From NCBI GenBank assembly GCA_001787455.1, contig MFXA01000010.1, positions 7,800 to 16,975 on the forward strand: a DNA stretch of 9,176 bases, written 5' to 3'. The notes below the pieces were generated by a model. That model was given only the letters and a program-made list of their open reading frames with translations, made no database searches and was not told where the DNA came from. A program made the position numbers and the translations under genes. Shown here in pieces: positions 1 through 6,159 of this stretch; position 1 is the stretch's first letter; each line of letters starts with the position of its first letter. Origin of the DNA: Candidatus Peregrinibacteria bacterium RIFCSPLOWO2_01_FULL_39_12 (GTDB lineage Bacteria; Patescibacteriota; Gracilibacteria; UBA1369; LOWO2-01-FULL-3).

Positions 1-635
1 GGACTTATTGCGGCTCTTACTGCTTTCCCAACATCCTCAATAACCTCCTGAGGCAAAACCCCCTGATGAATTGCAATTTGAATAAGGCTTTCACTTGAAG
101 CATATATAGGGAGTAAAAGCTCTCCGGTTCCTTGATCTTTGCTTGCCAAATGCACATCGCCAATTCCCGATGTGTTTATAAATTTTACTCCGTTTACATC
201 ATCTGTTTCGGGATAACGAACTATTTTTACTGCACGTCCAATAACTTTTGCCGCCGCTTCTTCCACCTGCCTAACCACACAATCCGGAAATCCATCTTTA
301 TCAAAAGTTAAATATGGAATTTGATTTACAAGCCCCATTAAAGCTTGGTGTCCTTCCGGACTGCCTTTCCCTGCAAATGTCGGAGTAAGCGCACCGTATG
401 CTCCCCTGACCTGATCGTGGGAGATTGGGTTTGCTGCTTTTAATCCTTGAAACCCCGGGATAAATTCGAGTCCCATTTTCTGCAATCCCGGCGCATTTAT
501 CGGCGTTACCGAAGAAGCATTTCCCAAGCTGTTTGCTCCTTCATCTTCCGGATATTTTTCTTTTACGTCATCGGGAGTTCCACAACCGACACCATCCATC
601 ACTGCAACTGCGACTCTATCAAAATATTTGGTCAT
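1..635 (-). CDS. deoB: Phosphopentomutase-like metalloenzyme, N-terminal part (truncated by window edge)
   Basis: The first 211 codons are present; the C-terminal half lies beyond position 1. Phosphopentomutases interconvert ribose 1-phosphate and ribose 5-phosphate in the cytoplasm using two metal ions and a phosphorylated Thr or Ser. Seen here: an N-terminal metal-ligand Asp (VAVMDGVGCG, D14), the DeoB-like EGANSLGN motif (33-39), and the nucleophile region AGKGSPEGHQALMG (88-101) with Ser92 in the phospho-residue position. The cap domain has GFPDCVVRQVE (about 115-125), an SGIGDVH stretch (about 156-162) and PIYASSESLIQIAIHQGVLP (about 176-195), which closely matches the DeoB cap signature. 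DeoB proteins are usually about 400 residues, so roughly half is missing. The start at 635 opens on the conserved beta strand; no Shine-Dalgarno is visible. The gene is divergent from the dihydrouridine synthase gene. Oddity: canonical DeoB has KDTxTGHWE, so Ser92 and the loss of Trp-Glu make this a divergent member. A related alkaline-phosphatase-superfamily mutase cannot be excluded. Confidence 0.82.
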   Translation of the reverse strand, partial: MTKYFDRVAVAVMDGVGCGTPDDVKEKYPEDEGANSLGNASSVTPINAPGLQKMGLEFIPGFQGLKAANPISHDQVRGAYGALTPTFAGKGSPEGHQALMGLVNQIPYLTFDKDGFPDCVVRQVEEAAAKVIGRAVKIVRYPETDDVNGVKFINTSGIGDVHLASKDQGTGELLLPIYASSESLIQIAIHQGVLPQEVIEDVGKAVRAAIS

Positions 636-689
636 ATATTTATTAAATTAATTAGGAAATTTTGCTTTGTAAAATTTCTGTTGGTTGTG

Positions 690-719
690 ATTTTATGCTT
701 CACTATGTTTTGGTGTCAA
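690..719 (-). promoter_or_regulatory. Sigma-70-type promoter for the phosphopentomutase-like gene
   Basis: On the minus strand a perfect -35 box TTGACA (719 to 714) is followed, after an 18-nt spacer, by TAAAAT (695 to 690). Transcription would start near 683 and leave a leader of about 48 nt before the ATG at 635. No experimental support; the call rests on the two boxes and their spacing. Confidence 0.5.
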
Positions 720-730
720 ATGTTTGCGTG

Positions 731-760
731 TTGAAATGTCATTTTTTGTGTTTATATGTT
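731..760 (+). promoter_or_regulatory. Possible promoter for the dihydrouridine synthase gene
   Basis: TTGAAA (731-736) is followed by overlapping -10 candidates: TATATG at 753-758 (16-nt spacer) or TATGTT at 755-760 (18-nt spacer). The site is correctly placed, 26-33 nt before the ATG at 786, but neither -10 is strong. The 150-nt divergent gap 636-785 shows no other structure. Confidence 0.3.
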
Positions 761-785
761 ATATCCACAATAGTTTATTTTACTT

Positions 786-1874
786 ATGAAAATGGTATTT
801 AAAGGATTTTTGGCGAAAATTAAAAAGCCGATTATAGGGCTTGCGCCCATGGATGGAATTACCGATGCTCCTTTCAGGCATATGATTTGCAAATATAGCA
901 AACCATCTTTTGTAATGACCGAATTTGTAAATGTTGAAGGCTTGGCGAGAGGAGCCAAAAAAATGCTTCCCGCTTTTTTATACGGTAAAATTGAGCGTCC
1001 GATTATTGCGCAGCTGTTTGGGACCGAACCAATTTCTTTTTATAAATGCGCTGTTTTTTTATGCGCACTCGGATTTGACGGGATTGATATAAATATGGGA
1101 TGCCCCGTGAGAAAAGTGGAAAGTAAAGGCGGGGGAGCTGGATTGATAAAAAATCCTAAATTGGCGGTGGAAATTATTCGGGCTGTTAAAAAAGGTGTTG
1201 ATGACTGGGTTAACGGAATTTCTTTAAAAGATGCGTGCGTGCATGAAAATATAATTTGCGAGGCGATTGCGAAGGGGATGATGAAGGAAAATATCGGAAT
1301 GTTAAATCGACAAATGATTCCTGTATCCGTAAAAACGCGAACAGGTTGCGATAAAGTTATCGCCGAAGATTGGGTTAAAATTTTGCTTGAAGAAAAACCC
1401 GCGATGATTGCAATGCACGGTCGCACTTTAAAACAGCTTTATAGCGGACGTGCCGATTGGGAAGTTTTGGCGAAAGCAGGAAGGGTTGTTAAGGAAAGTA
1501 AAGTTGGCACACTTTTTTTAGGCAACGGAGATATTAAATCTATTCGCGAAGCCAAAGAAAAAATTAAAAAATACGGTGTGGACGGCGTTTTGGTTGGGCG
1601 TGCCGTTTTTGGCAATCCATGGTTTTTTGCAGGCAAGGAGCCAACCATTCACGAACGAATAAAAGTTCTCAATGAGCATTTGGAATATTTTGAAAGATTG
1701 GGGTGTTTTCATTTTGATAAAATCAAAAAACATTTTTCGTGGTATTTTAAAGGTTTTGATGGAGCAAAAAAAATCAGAATTGAATTACTTATGACAAAAA
1801 ATCCGGAAGAAGCAAAAAAAGTGATTGTGGAAGCTGTGAAAGTTATTAAAAAAATTAAGCCGGCTGGCGTTTAA
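786..1874 (+). CDS. dus: tRNA-dihydrouridine synthase (Dus family, FMN-dependent)
   Basis: Reduces uridines in the D loop of tRNA to dihydrouridine with NADPH and FMN, in the cytoplasm. The TIM barrel runs from about residue 14 to 280. Visible family motifs are LAPMDGITDAPFR (19-31), TEFVNVEGL (45-53), AQLFG (75-79), the catalytic-loop signature NMGCPVRKVESKGGGAGL (103-120) with Cys106 as the general acid, SVKTRTG (181-187) with Lys183, AMHGRT (209-214) with His211, the FMN-phosphate motif GNGDI (246-250) and VGRAVFGNPWF (270-280). The C-terminal helical tRNA-binding domain (about 285-355) includes HFSWYFKGFDGAKKIR. At 362 residues it is somewhat longer than the usual 310-340, because about 40 residues (138-177) are inserted just before the SVKTR strand. 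ATG 786 is used; ATG 792 is possible, and neither has a Shine-Dalgarno. Its 3' end overlaps the convergent 839-residue gene by 20 nt. The subfamily cannot be settled by eye. Confidence 0.95.
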   Translation: MKMVFKGFLAKIKKPIIGLAPMDGITDAPFRHMICKYSKPSFVMTEFVNVEGLARGAKKMLPAFLYGKIERPIIAQLFGTEPISFYKCAVFLCALGFDGIDINMGCPVRKVESKGGGAGLIKNPKLAVEIIRAVKKGVDDWVNGISLKDACVHENIICEAIAKGMMKENIGMLNRQMIPVSVKTRTGCDKVIAEDWVKILLEEKPAMIAMHGRTLKQLYSGRADWEVLAKAGRVVKESKVGTLFLGNGDIKSIREAKEKIKKYGVDGVLVGRAVFGNPWFFAGKEPTIHERIKVLNEHLEYFERLGCFHFDKIKKHFSWYFKGFDGAKKIRIELLMTKNPEEAKKVIVEAVKVIKKIKPAGV

Positions 1875-4374
1875 AATCATCTTTTACGCCATCCTGAAAT
1901 TTCAAGTTTGATCCTTCATTAAACATACCTTGGAATAAAGCTTCAATTTTGCTTTCTATTTCAGCGTCTATTAAGCAGCCGCCCGATTCAGCCGCAATTT
2001 TAATTTGAATTTCAAAATAAAGATTTTCCAGTTCCACTATTTCCTCCTGCAAGTCCAGGATTGCATCTTCTAACGTAGAATATGAAGACTGCGAAAGATT
2101 TTCTAAATGAATTTTTGCGGCGGCAATAAATCTTTGCAAGATGAGGCAAAATCTTATTCCCTGTTCTTTTCCCATCCCCATATCAAGATATAATCCCATG
2201 TTGTATCTGGCAATTGTGCAGGCGGCAATAAATGAGTGAGCCGCTTGTACCAACCGATGGTCTTGACGGTCATATTCAAAGTCGCCCGTACCGTAATTTT
2301 GGATTAAACGGTAACCGATTCCATCTATCATGCATTCTTCCATTAATTCTCTAATTTCATCCACGTAAAATTTGCGGTCTGCCGGAGAAAGCTCTTTCGC
2401 TATACCCGCTAATTCATCGAGATGTCTGGTAATAACCCGGTTGCTGTATTGATCGCTGTCTTCCTCTCTATGCAAAACATCTATAATATGACTAACTTCG
2501 TGAGCTGTAGTCCAGTCAACCATTTCCAGCCTTGTTCTTCGCCTTTCCAAATCATTGCCTGTTTCCGTAACGATGCGATCTGACTGAGAAAGAGTAAGAG
2601 TTAGCGTCTGTCTCAACTCAAGCCTCATGCCTCCCCCTCCACCTCCTCCCCGTGAACCATGGCCACCAAGTTCCACATAAGCTAAAACGTCCTCATCTTC
2701 GTTTTCCGTAGTTACATAAGCTCCTATCCCCATCCTCGTACCTATTGCATACAGCTCCTTAAGATAAGTTGATCTAGCTTCTATTAATTCTTTAATGTGT
2801 TTTTTTTCTGATGTTTCCGGATAAGATTTGTGTTTTTTAATGGCTGCTTGTTTACGTTTTTCTACAGATTCAACTGTTTTCTGATATGTACTTAAAGTTT
2901 CATGGTACTCTCTTGCGACTTCCGCTGTTTCTATCTCCTCCTGCACTTTCTTTATGTGTGCTTCCACTTTTTCTCTCTTTGCTGAAAGTAATTGAAATAC
3001 TATGCAGTCCGCACTGAAAATTTGGGCATTGCTCAGTCTCTGCATGGTGTAGTCGAGACATAGTAAAGTTGCTTCCAAAGAAGACTCGGGAAATTCTTTA
3101 TCAATTATTCTTCTGTAAATTGCAGGGGTTGGCGCGTCTGTAAAGTTTGCGATTTGACCCAGCCATAAAACTTTTTTGGCTGCCATTTTTGCAGAGAGTG
3201 CGGCGTAGGATGCTTTGGTTTCGTCCGAATAACATTGGTATCCTCTTATATCAAAGTCACTGACAGAAGCTGATTGTTCCGGGTTGCCGGTGTTAATAAG
3301 ATTTATAGCGTTATAGCGTGAAGCGTTAGTTACAATACCCAATGCAAAAACTTCTTCCGATGGCTCGTAAGTATCGAGGTCTTTATCAAGTTCAACCATT
3401 TTTAAGGCAGTTTTTTTGTCTGCTTTTATTCTTTGGCTCTCGCGTTCAGCCAGTTTCTCTTTTTCTTGTTGTACGCGATTAGCCGCTTCCGCTGCCGCTT
3501 GGCTTGTTTGTGCTGCAATTGCTTCCTCTTTCTGAAACCTAATCGCCTCGCCTTCTGCATCCACTAATTTTCTAAACCTTGGGCATCGTTCAAGCTTTGC
3601 CGCAATTTCGAGATTATCTGTTGAAGATTTTTCCATAACAATCCTATATAAATTATAAAAGGATTGACTGTATCTTCTTAGATGCGGGATGATTCCTTCG
3701 AAGATGTTATCAGGGATCATTAAAAAATCTTCCGACCCTCGTAATAAAGGCAAAGTCTCGCGAGCAAAATAATGTTTTGCACTTTCAATATCCTCCGGCG
3801 GTTCTTTGGCTTGCCTTTCGAGTGCTAATATTAAGATATTTAGTCCGGTTCTCATCCTCATTCGCTCATCAGTATTTTTGCTAACATACCACCAAAACCC
3901 TTCTACCATAACTTCTAACGGAATTTCATCCAATTTTCTTTTGATTCTTCCATTTGGATTTTCCAAAAGCCTGGCTACTTCCAATGCTGTTGATACTGCA
4001 AATTCCGTTCCAGAAGTAATACCTCTATCCATATACGGAAATTTGACTATGCCTCTATTCGTATGAGTGCGTAATCCTTCCAAATCCTCTAAAAGACACG
4101 CATCTACGATATCAGTTTGACCATGTTTTTTTGTTATTTCTAATAAATCAGCTCTGTAACAATGCTTCTCCCTGATATCCATCCATGTACACCCATAATA
4201 CTCCCCAGTTCTCGGATTTTTATGTCCCATAAGCAATCTCCATAAATGTTGACCGTGTTTCCCTAATATTTCTGCTTTGACAGGGTTGTCGCGAAAATTC
4301 AATATAACCGCTTGAGGATCTATTGTTTCCGGAATATCCGGTTCATTCCCCTGATTAAGGTCATCTAAAGCCAT
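1855..4374 (-). CDS. Large hypothetical protein with HExxH (gluzincin-like) motif, coiled coils and Gly-rich linker
   Basis: I do not recognise the whole protein (839 residues). No signal peptide or membrane segment is visible, so it is probably cytoplasmic. Residues 1-270 form a mixed helical domain without a known motif. Residues 276-335 are rich in Glu, Lys, Ala and Gln and look coiled-coil, and a second such stretch covers about 464-540. Residues 570-582 are a Gly-rich linker with seven consecutive glycines, followed by MRLELRQTLTLTLSQ (583-597). A zinc-peptidase motif, HEVSH (625-629), lies in WTTAHEVSHIIDVLH. About 50 residues later comes EECMIDGIGY (679-688), resembling the EExxxD third-ligand helix of gluzincins, so Glu679 or Glu680 could be the third zinc ligand. 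The C-terminus (700-839) is helical and acidic. Peptidase activity is inferred from motifs only. The gene is divergent from a toxin-antitoxin pair and overlaps the dus gene tail to tail. No Shine-Dalgarno is seen; start 4374 gives an ATG behind a plausible promoter. Confidence 0.85.
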   Translation of the reverse strand: MALDDLNQGNEPDIPETIDPQAVILNFRDNPVKAEILGKHGQHLWRLLMGHKNPRTGEYYGCTWMDIREKHCYRADLLEITKKHGQTDIVDACLLEDLEGLRTHTNRGIVKFPYMDRGITSGTEFAVSTALEVARLLENPNGRIKRKLDEIPLEVMVEGFWWYVSKNTDERMRMRTGLNILILALERQAKEPPEDIESAKHYFARETLPLLRGSEDFLMIPDNIFEGIIPHLRRYSQSFYNLYRIVMEKSSTDNLEIAAKLERCPRFRKLVDAEGEAIRFQKEEAIAAQTSQAAAEAANRVQQEKEKLAERESQRIKADKKTALKMVELDKDLDTYEPSEEVFALGIVTNASRYNAINLINTGNPEQSASVSDFDIRGYQCYSDETKASYAALSAKMAAKKVLWLGQIANFTDAPTPAIYRRIIDKEFPESSLEATLLCLDYTMQRLSNAQIFSADCIVFQLLSAKREKVEAHIKKVQEEIETAEVAREYHETLSTYQKTVESVEKRKQAAIKKHKSYPETSEKKHIKELIEARSTYLKELYAIGTRMGIGAYVTTENEDEDVLAYVELGGHGSRGGGGGGGMRLELRQTLTLTLSQSDRIVTETGNDLERRRTRLEMVDWTTAHEVSHIIDVLHREEDSDQYSNRVITRHLDELAGIAKELSPADRKFYVDEIRELMEECMIDGIGYRLIQNYGTGDFEYDRQDHRLVQAAHSFIAACTIARYNMGLYLDMGMGKEQGIRFCLILQRFIAAAKIHLENLSQSSYSTLEDAILDLQEEIVELENLYFEIQIKIAAESGGCLIDAEIESKIEALFQGMFNEGSNLKFQDGVKDDFKRQPA

Positions 4375-4416
4375 AAAATTGGTATAATTTAGCGGATTTA
4401 GGCATTAAAGATGCGT

Positions 4417-4445
4417 ATTGTGCCTTAGTACGGCTAAGGTGTCAA
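4417..4445 (-). promoter_or_regulatory. Promoter of the 839-residue gene with an inverted-repeat spacer (probable operator)
   Basis: On the minus strand the -35 box TTGACA (4445 to 4440) and -10 box CACAAT (4422 to 4417) are separated by exactly 17 nt. The whole spacer is an inverted repeat, CCTTAG-ccgta-CTAAGG (4439 to 4423): 6-bp perfect arms around a 5-nt centre. Transcription would start near 4410, giving a leader of about 36 nt. A palindrome filling the spacer is the typical place for a dimeric repressor, or for an activator that distorts the promoter. No regulator gene for it can be identified here. Confidence 0.45.
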
Positions 4446-4500
4446 GTCCGGATAGGCAAGATTTTAGAAATATTTTAACTTTGACTGCTACCGTCAGTTT

Positions 4501-4505
4501 AGGAG
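4501..4505 (+). promoter_or_regulatory. Shine-Dalgarno AGGAG before the upstream antitoxin start
   Basis: AGGAG lies 10 nt before the ATG at 4516. It is one of the few recognisable ribosome binding sites in the window. It favours the longer antitoxin reading, whereas family comparison favours the inner ATG at 4588. Confidence 0.5.
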
Positions 4506-4515
4506 AAAAAATTTA

Positions 4516-4836
4516 ATGTTGATAAAAATGACGATATATACTAAACTATATAGTAGAATATATATTCTAACTAATAGCCAAACATATATGTCTACTATAA
4601 TTACAACATCCCAACTCCAACAAAAAATTGGTAAAATCACCGCATCTATAAAACAAAAAAGTTACATTGTCACCAACCGCGGTGAAGGAAAAATGATAAT
4701 TCTTCCGTACTACGACGGATGCGACAGGTTTATAGAAGACTATTTGGAAGATTATGAAATAGCCTTAAATAAAGAAAAACTTGAAAAGGAATTTGAAAAA
4801 TCTCTCAATTCAGGCGAAAGCAATTTAGTAATATAA
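4516..4836 (+). CDS. Phd/YefM- or RelB-like antitoxin of a type II toxin-antitoxin module
   Basis: Neutralises the downstream RelE-like toxin by direct binding, and in this family usually represses its own operon through the N-terminal DNA-binding fold. The family-like part starts at Met25 (MSTIITTSQLQQKIGKI), the usual beta strand plus helix of Phd/YefM proteins. It continues through YIVTNRGEGKMIILPYYD (50-67) to an acidic, Lys-rich C-terminal tail (73-106, YLEDYEIALNKEKLEKEF) typical of toxin-wrapping segments. From Met25 (nucleotide 4588) the length is 82 residues, normal for the family. The 24-residue extension from ATG 4516 looks unlike it and is encoded by palindromic AT-rich DNA, but it has the better ribosome binding site. 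The toxin follows 3 nt after the stop, as expected for a translationally coupled pair. Function is confident; the start is not. Confidence 0.85.
   Translation: MLIKMTIYTKLYSRIYILTNSQTYMSTIITTSQLQQKIGKITASIKQKSYIVTNRGEGKMIILPYYDGCDRFIEDYLEDYEIALNKEKLEKEFEKSLNSGESNLVI
4519..4567 (+). promoter_or_regulatory. Possible internal antitoxin promoter with two AT-rich palindromes
   Basis: TTGATA (4519-4524) and TAAACT (4542-4547) are 17 nt apart. Two perfect palindromes follow or overlap: ACTATATAGT (4545-4554) and GAATATATATTC (4556-4567). If translation starts at 4588, this is where an autoregulatory operator of a toxin-antitoxin operon would be expected. If translation starts at 4516, the same bases are coding. 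AT-rich sequence produces such palindromes easily, so confidence is low. Confidence 0.3.
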
Positions 4837-4839
4837 ATT

Positions 4840-5109
4840 ATGGTTATATTTAAATTTACAAAATACGCTAAGCGGCAATTTTTAAAGTTTGAAAATGATA
4901 TTCAATTAAGAATAACTGACAAATTAAAATATTTAAAAAGTCATCCTGATATTTTTTCTATTTTAGTTTTGATGAAAGATTCTCGATTTACAACTCATCG
5001 CCTTAGGGTCGGTAGCTACAGGTTGATACTTAGGCTTAATGTTCATAAAAAAAATTATATTGAATTTATTGTTGTTAAGGCGGGGGATAGGCGAGAAGTT
5101 TATAAATAA
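4840..5109 (+). CDS. RelE/ParE-family toxin
   Basis: RelE-type toxins cleave mRNA in the ribosomal A site; ParE relatives inhibit gyrase. The 89-residue length is typical of the fold. The N-terminal part FTKYAKRQFLKFENDIQLRITDKLKYL (6-32) is the two-helix hairpin. The core RFTTHRLRVGSYRLILRLN (49-67) is the hallmark strand pair with Arg54, Arg56, Tyr60 and Arg61. The C-terminus VVKAGDRREVYK (78-89) carries Arg84/Arg85 and Tyr88, which align with the catalytic Arg81 and Tyr87 of E. coli RelE. These residues make RNase-type RelE more likely than ParE, but that is inference. No Shine-Dalgarno is seen; the ATG lies 3 nt after the antitoxin stop, which suggests coupling. The gene ends 8 nt from the convergent aminotransferase gene, with no terminator between. 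All expected active-site positions seem intact. Confidence 0.92.
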   Translation: MVIFKFTKYAKRQFLKFENDIQLRITDKLKYLKSHPDIFSILVLMKDSRFTTHRLRVGSYRLILRLNVHKKNYIEFIVVKAGDRREVYK

Positions 5110-5117
5110 TAGTTTTG

Positions 5118-5975
5118 TCAAAAATCAATGTGCTGTTTTGTGTAATCTTTAATGAAGTTTTGATAAGCCGCCATGATTTTTTTTGTTGTTTCTCCTACTT
5201 TTCCTTTATTTTTTTCGATTCCAACTTTTTTTCCGTTTAAAATTACAACAGGAACCACTTCTTTCAGCTGGTTTGTTATAAAAATTTCTTCCGCATGAGC
5301 GAGTTCGCCGATTTTAAAATCTTTTATTATGACCTTTAAGCCTGTTTTTTTTGCAAGTTCTATGATCCTTTTCCTTGTTGTACCCATTAAAATTCCTGTT
5401 TTCGGAGTAATTATTTTCCCCAATTTAACCATAAAAATGTTTGTTGCCATTCCTTCTTTCACAAAATCTTTTTTATCAATAATAATGGCTTCAAAAATAT
5501 TTTTAGGCTTTATTGCGCGATAAGCCATAATTACGTGCGTCAAGCCTATTGTTTTTGCCGTTGGCAGGGTTCTTTGTGTTTCTATTGTGGTTACGGAAAC
5601 TCCTTTTTTATAAATTTCGCGATTGGTTTTTAATTTTTCACAGGAGATAACCAGTGTCGGATTTTTGCATGTTATAAAATCTATTCCGTTTGGACCTCTT
5701 GAAATCGTAAGTCTGATTCTGGAAGATTTTGCTTTGTTTAAGTCAACTGTTTTTTTTATCCATTTTTTTAATTTTGGAATCGGCCATGGAATTTTTATCC
5801 CGAGATTTTTTGCGGACTTTTTTAAGCGTTCCATGTGCGAATCAAAATCCAAAACTATTCCGCTATATCCTCTCATTGTTTCGTAAACACCGTCCCCATA
5901 AAGAAATCCATTATCCATTGCGGATATGAATGCTTTTTTGTGATGAAGAAATTTGCCGTTTATACAAATTATCAT
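5118..5975 (-). CDS. Class IV PLP-dependent aminotransferase / aminodeoxychorismate lyase family
   Basis: The fold-type IV PLP family includes branched-chain amino acid aminotransferase, D-amino acid aminotransferase and 4-amino-4-deoxychorismate lyase. Signatures seen: INGKF near the N-terminus, DNGFLYGDGVYETMRGY (21-37), HMERLKKSA (47-55) with Arg50 for the PLP phosphate region, and RIRLTISRG (86-94). Next are PTAKTIGLTHVIMAYRA (138-154) with Lys141 as the Schiff-base lysine, FVKEGMATNIFMV (171-183) with Glu174 contacting the pyridine nitrogen, GILMGTTRKRIIELA (194-208), and EEIFITNQLKEVVPV (229-243). The length, 285 residues, is normal for the D-amino acid transaminase or lyase type. The YGDGVYE motif is closer to that group than to classic IlvE, but the substrate cannot be read from sequence alone. 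It ends in TGA. The start at 5975 is set by the INGKF strand; no Shine-Dalgarno. It is likely transcribed alone, from the signal-rich gap to its right. Confidence 0.93.
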   Translation of the reverse strand: MIICINGKFLHHKKAFISAMDNGFLYGDGVYETMRGYSGIVLDFDSHMERLKKSAKNLGIKIPWPIPKLKKWIKKTVDLNKAKSSRIRLTISRGPNGIDFITCKNPTLVISCEKLKTNREIYKKGVSVTTIETQRTLPTAKTIGLTHVIMAYRAIKPKNIFEAIIIDKKDFVKEGMATNIFMVKLGKIITPKTGILMGTTRKRIIELAKKTGLKVIIKDFKIGELAHAEEIFITNQLKEVVPVVILNGKKVGIEKNKGKVGETTKKIMAAYQNFIKDYTKQHIDF

Positions 5976-6055
5976 TAAGGATTGTTAAATACCTTAGGAG
6001 ATTTTAACATTTTGTGAGACACGAAGCTATTTTTTGCTCATACATGCCATAGCCA

Positions 6056-6084
6056 TTGAATTTAACGAAGTTATTTGCTAAAAT
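6056..6084 (+). promoter_or_regulatory. Extended -10 sigma-70-type promoter on the plus strand
   Basis: TTGAAT (6056-6061), a 17-nt spacer, and TAAAAT (6079-6084) preceded by TGC form an extended -10 promoter. The start would be near 6091, only about 60 nt before a terminator, so its natural product would be a very short RNA. The next plus-strand protein start is at 6330. The 5976-6055 stretch to its left shows no gene, only a weak 5-bp inverted repeat, TAAGG (5976-5980) with CCTTA (5992-5996), before the aminotransferase start. Confidence 0.4.
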
Positions 6085-6090
6085 TTGGTT

Positions 6091-6107
6091 GGTGTCAACC
6101 CTGTCGA
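6091..6107 (+). repeat. 17-nt near-copy of the tRNA-like anticodon arm (second copy 6195-6211)
   Basis: Sixteen of 17 bases match 6195-6211 in direct orientation: GGTGTCAACCCT, then G or A, then TCGA. After a further 6 nt (this copy) or 8 nt (tRNA copy), both continue with AGTCC (6114-6118 and 6220-6224). The shared region is therefore about 28-30 nt with gaps. Outside it the flanks are unrelated. Confidence 0.6.
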
Positions 6108-6122
6108 TGGATAAGTCCAATT

Positions 6123-6149
6123 AAAAGGAGCCTTTGTGGGGCTCCTTTT
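6123..6149. terminator. Bidirectional Rho-independent terminator
   Basis: AAAAGGAGCC (6123-6132) and GGCTCCTTTT (6140-6149) form a perfect 10-bp stem around a 7-nt loop. On the minus strand it lies 10 nt past the CCA end of the tRNA-like gene and is followed by TTTTAATT, so it should terminate that RNA. On the plus strand it ends in TTTT and would stop the candidate short RNA. Confidence 0.85.
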
Positions 6150-6159
6150 GCGTTAGGAA

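Larger units (their letters stand above)
6091..6150 (+). ncRNA. Candidate small RNA, partly antisense to the tRNA-like anticodon arm
   Basis: Bounded by the plus-strand promoter (6056-6084) and the terminator (6123-6149), about 60 nt in all. Its first 17 bases (6091-6107) could pair along their whole length with the anticodon arm of the tRNA-like RNA, with one G:U. GGTTG (6087-6091) and CAACC (6096-6100) could form a small hairpin if the start is slightly upstream. There is no reading frame of note. This is a prediction from signals alone; a decayed tRNA-gene fragment is the main alternative. Confidence 0.25.

Noticed and set aside
447..734. Open reading frame of 95 codons on the plus strand
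   Set aside because: It lies mostly opposite the phosphopentomutase-like gene and has an atypical Phe/Ile/Cys-rich composition with no motif.
3806..4066. Plus-strand open frame of 86 codons inside the 839-residue gene
   Set aside because: It is a shadow of a longer minus-strand gene with consistent protein character; no motif and no ribosome binding site.
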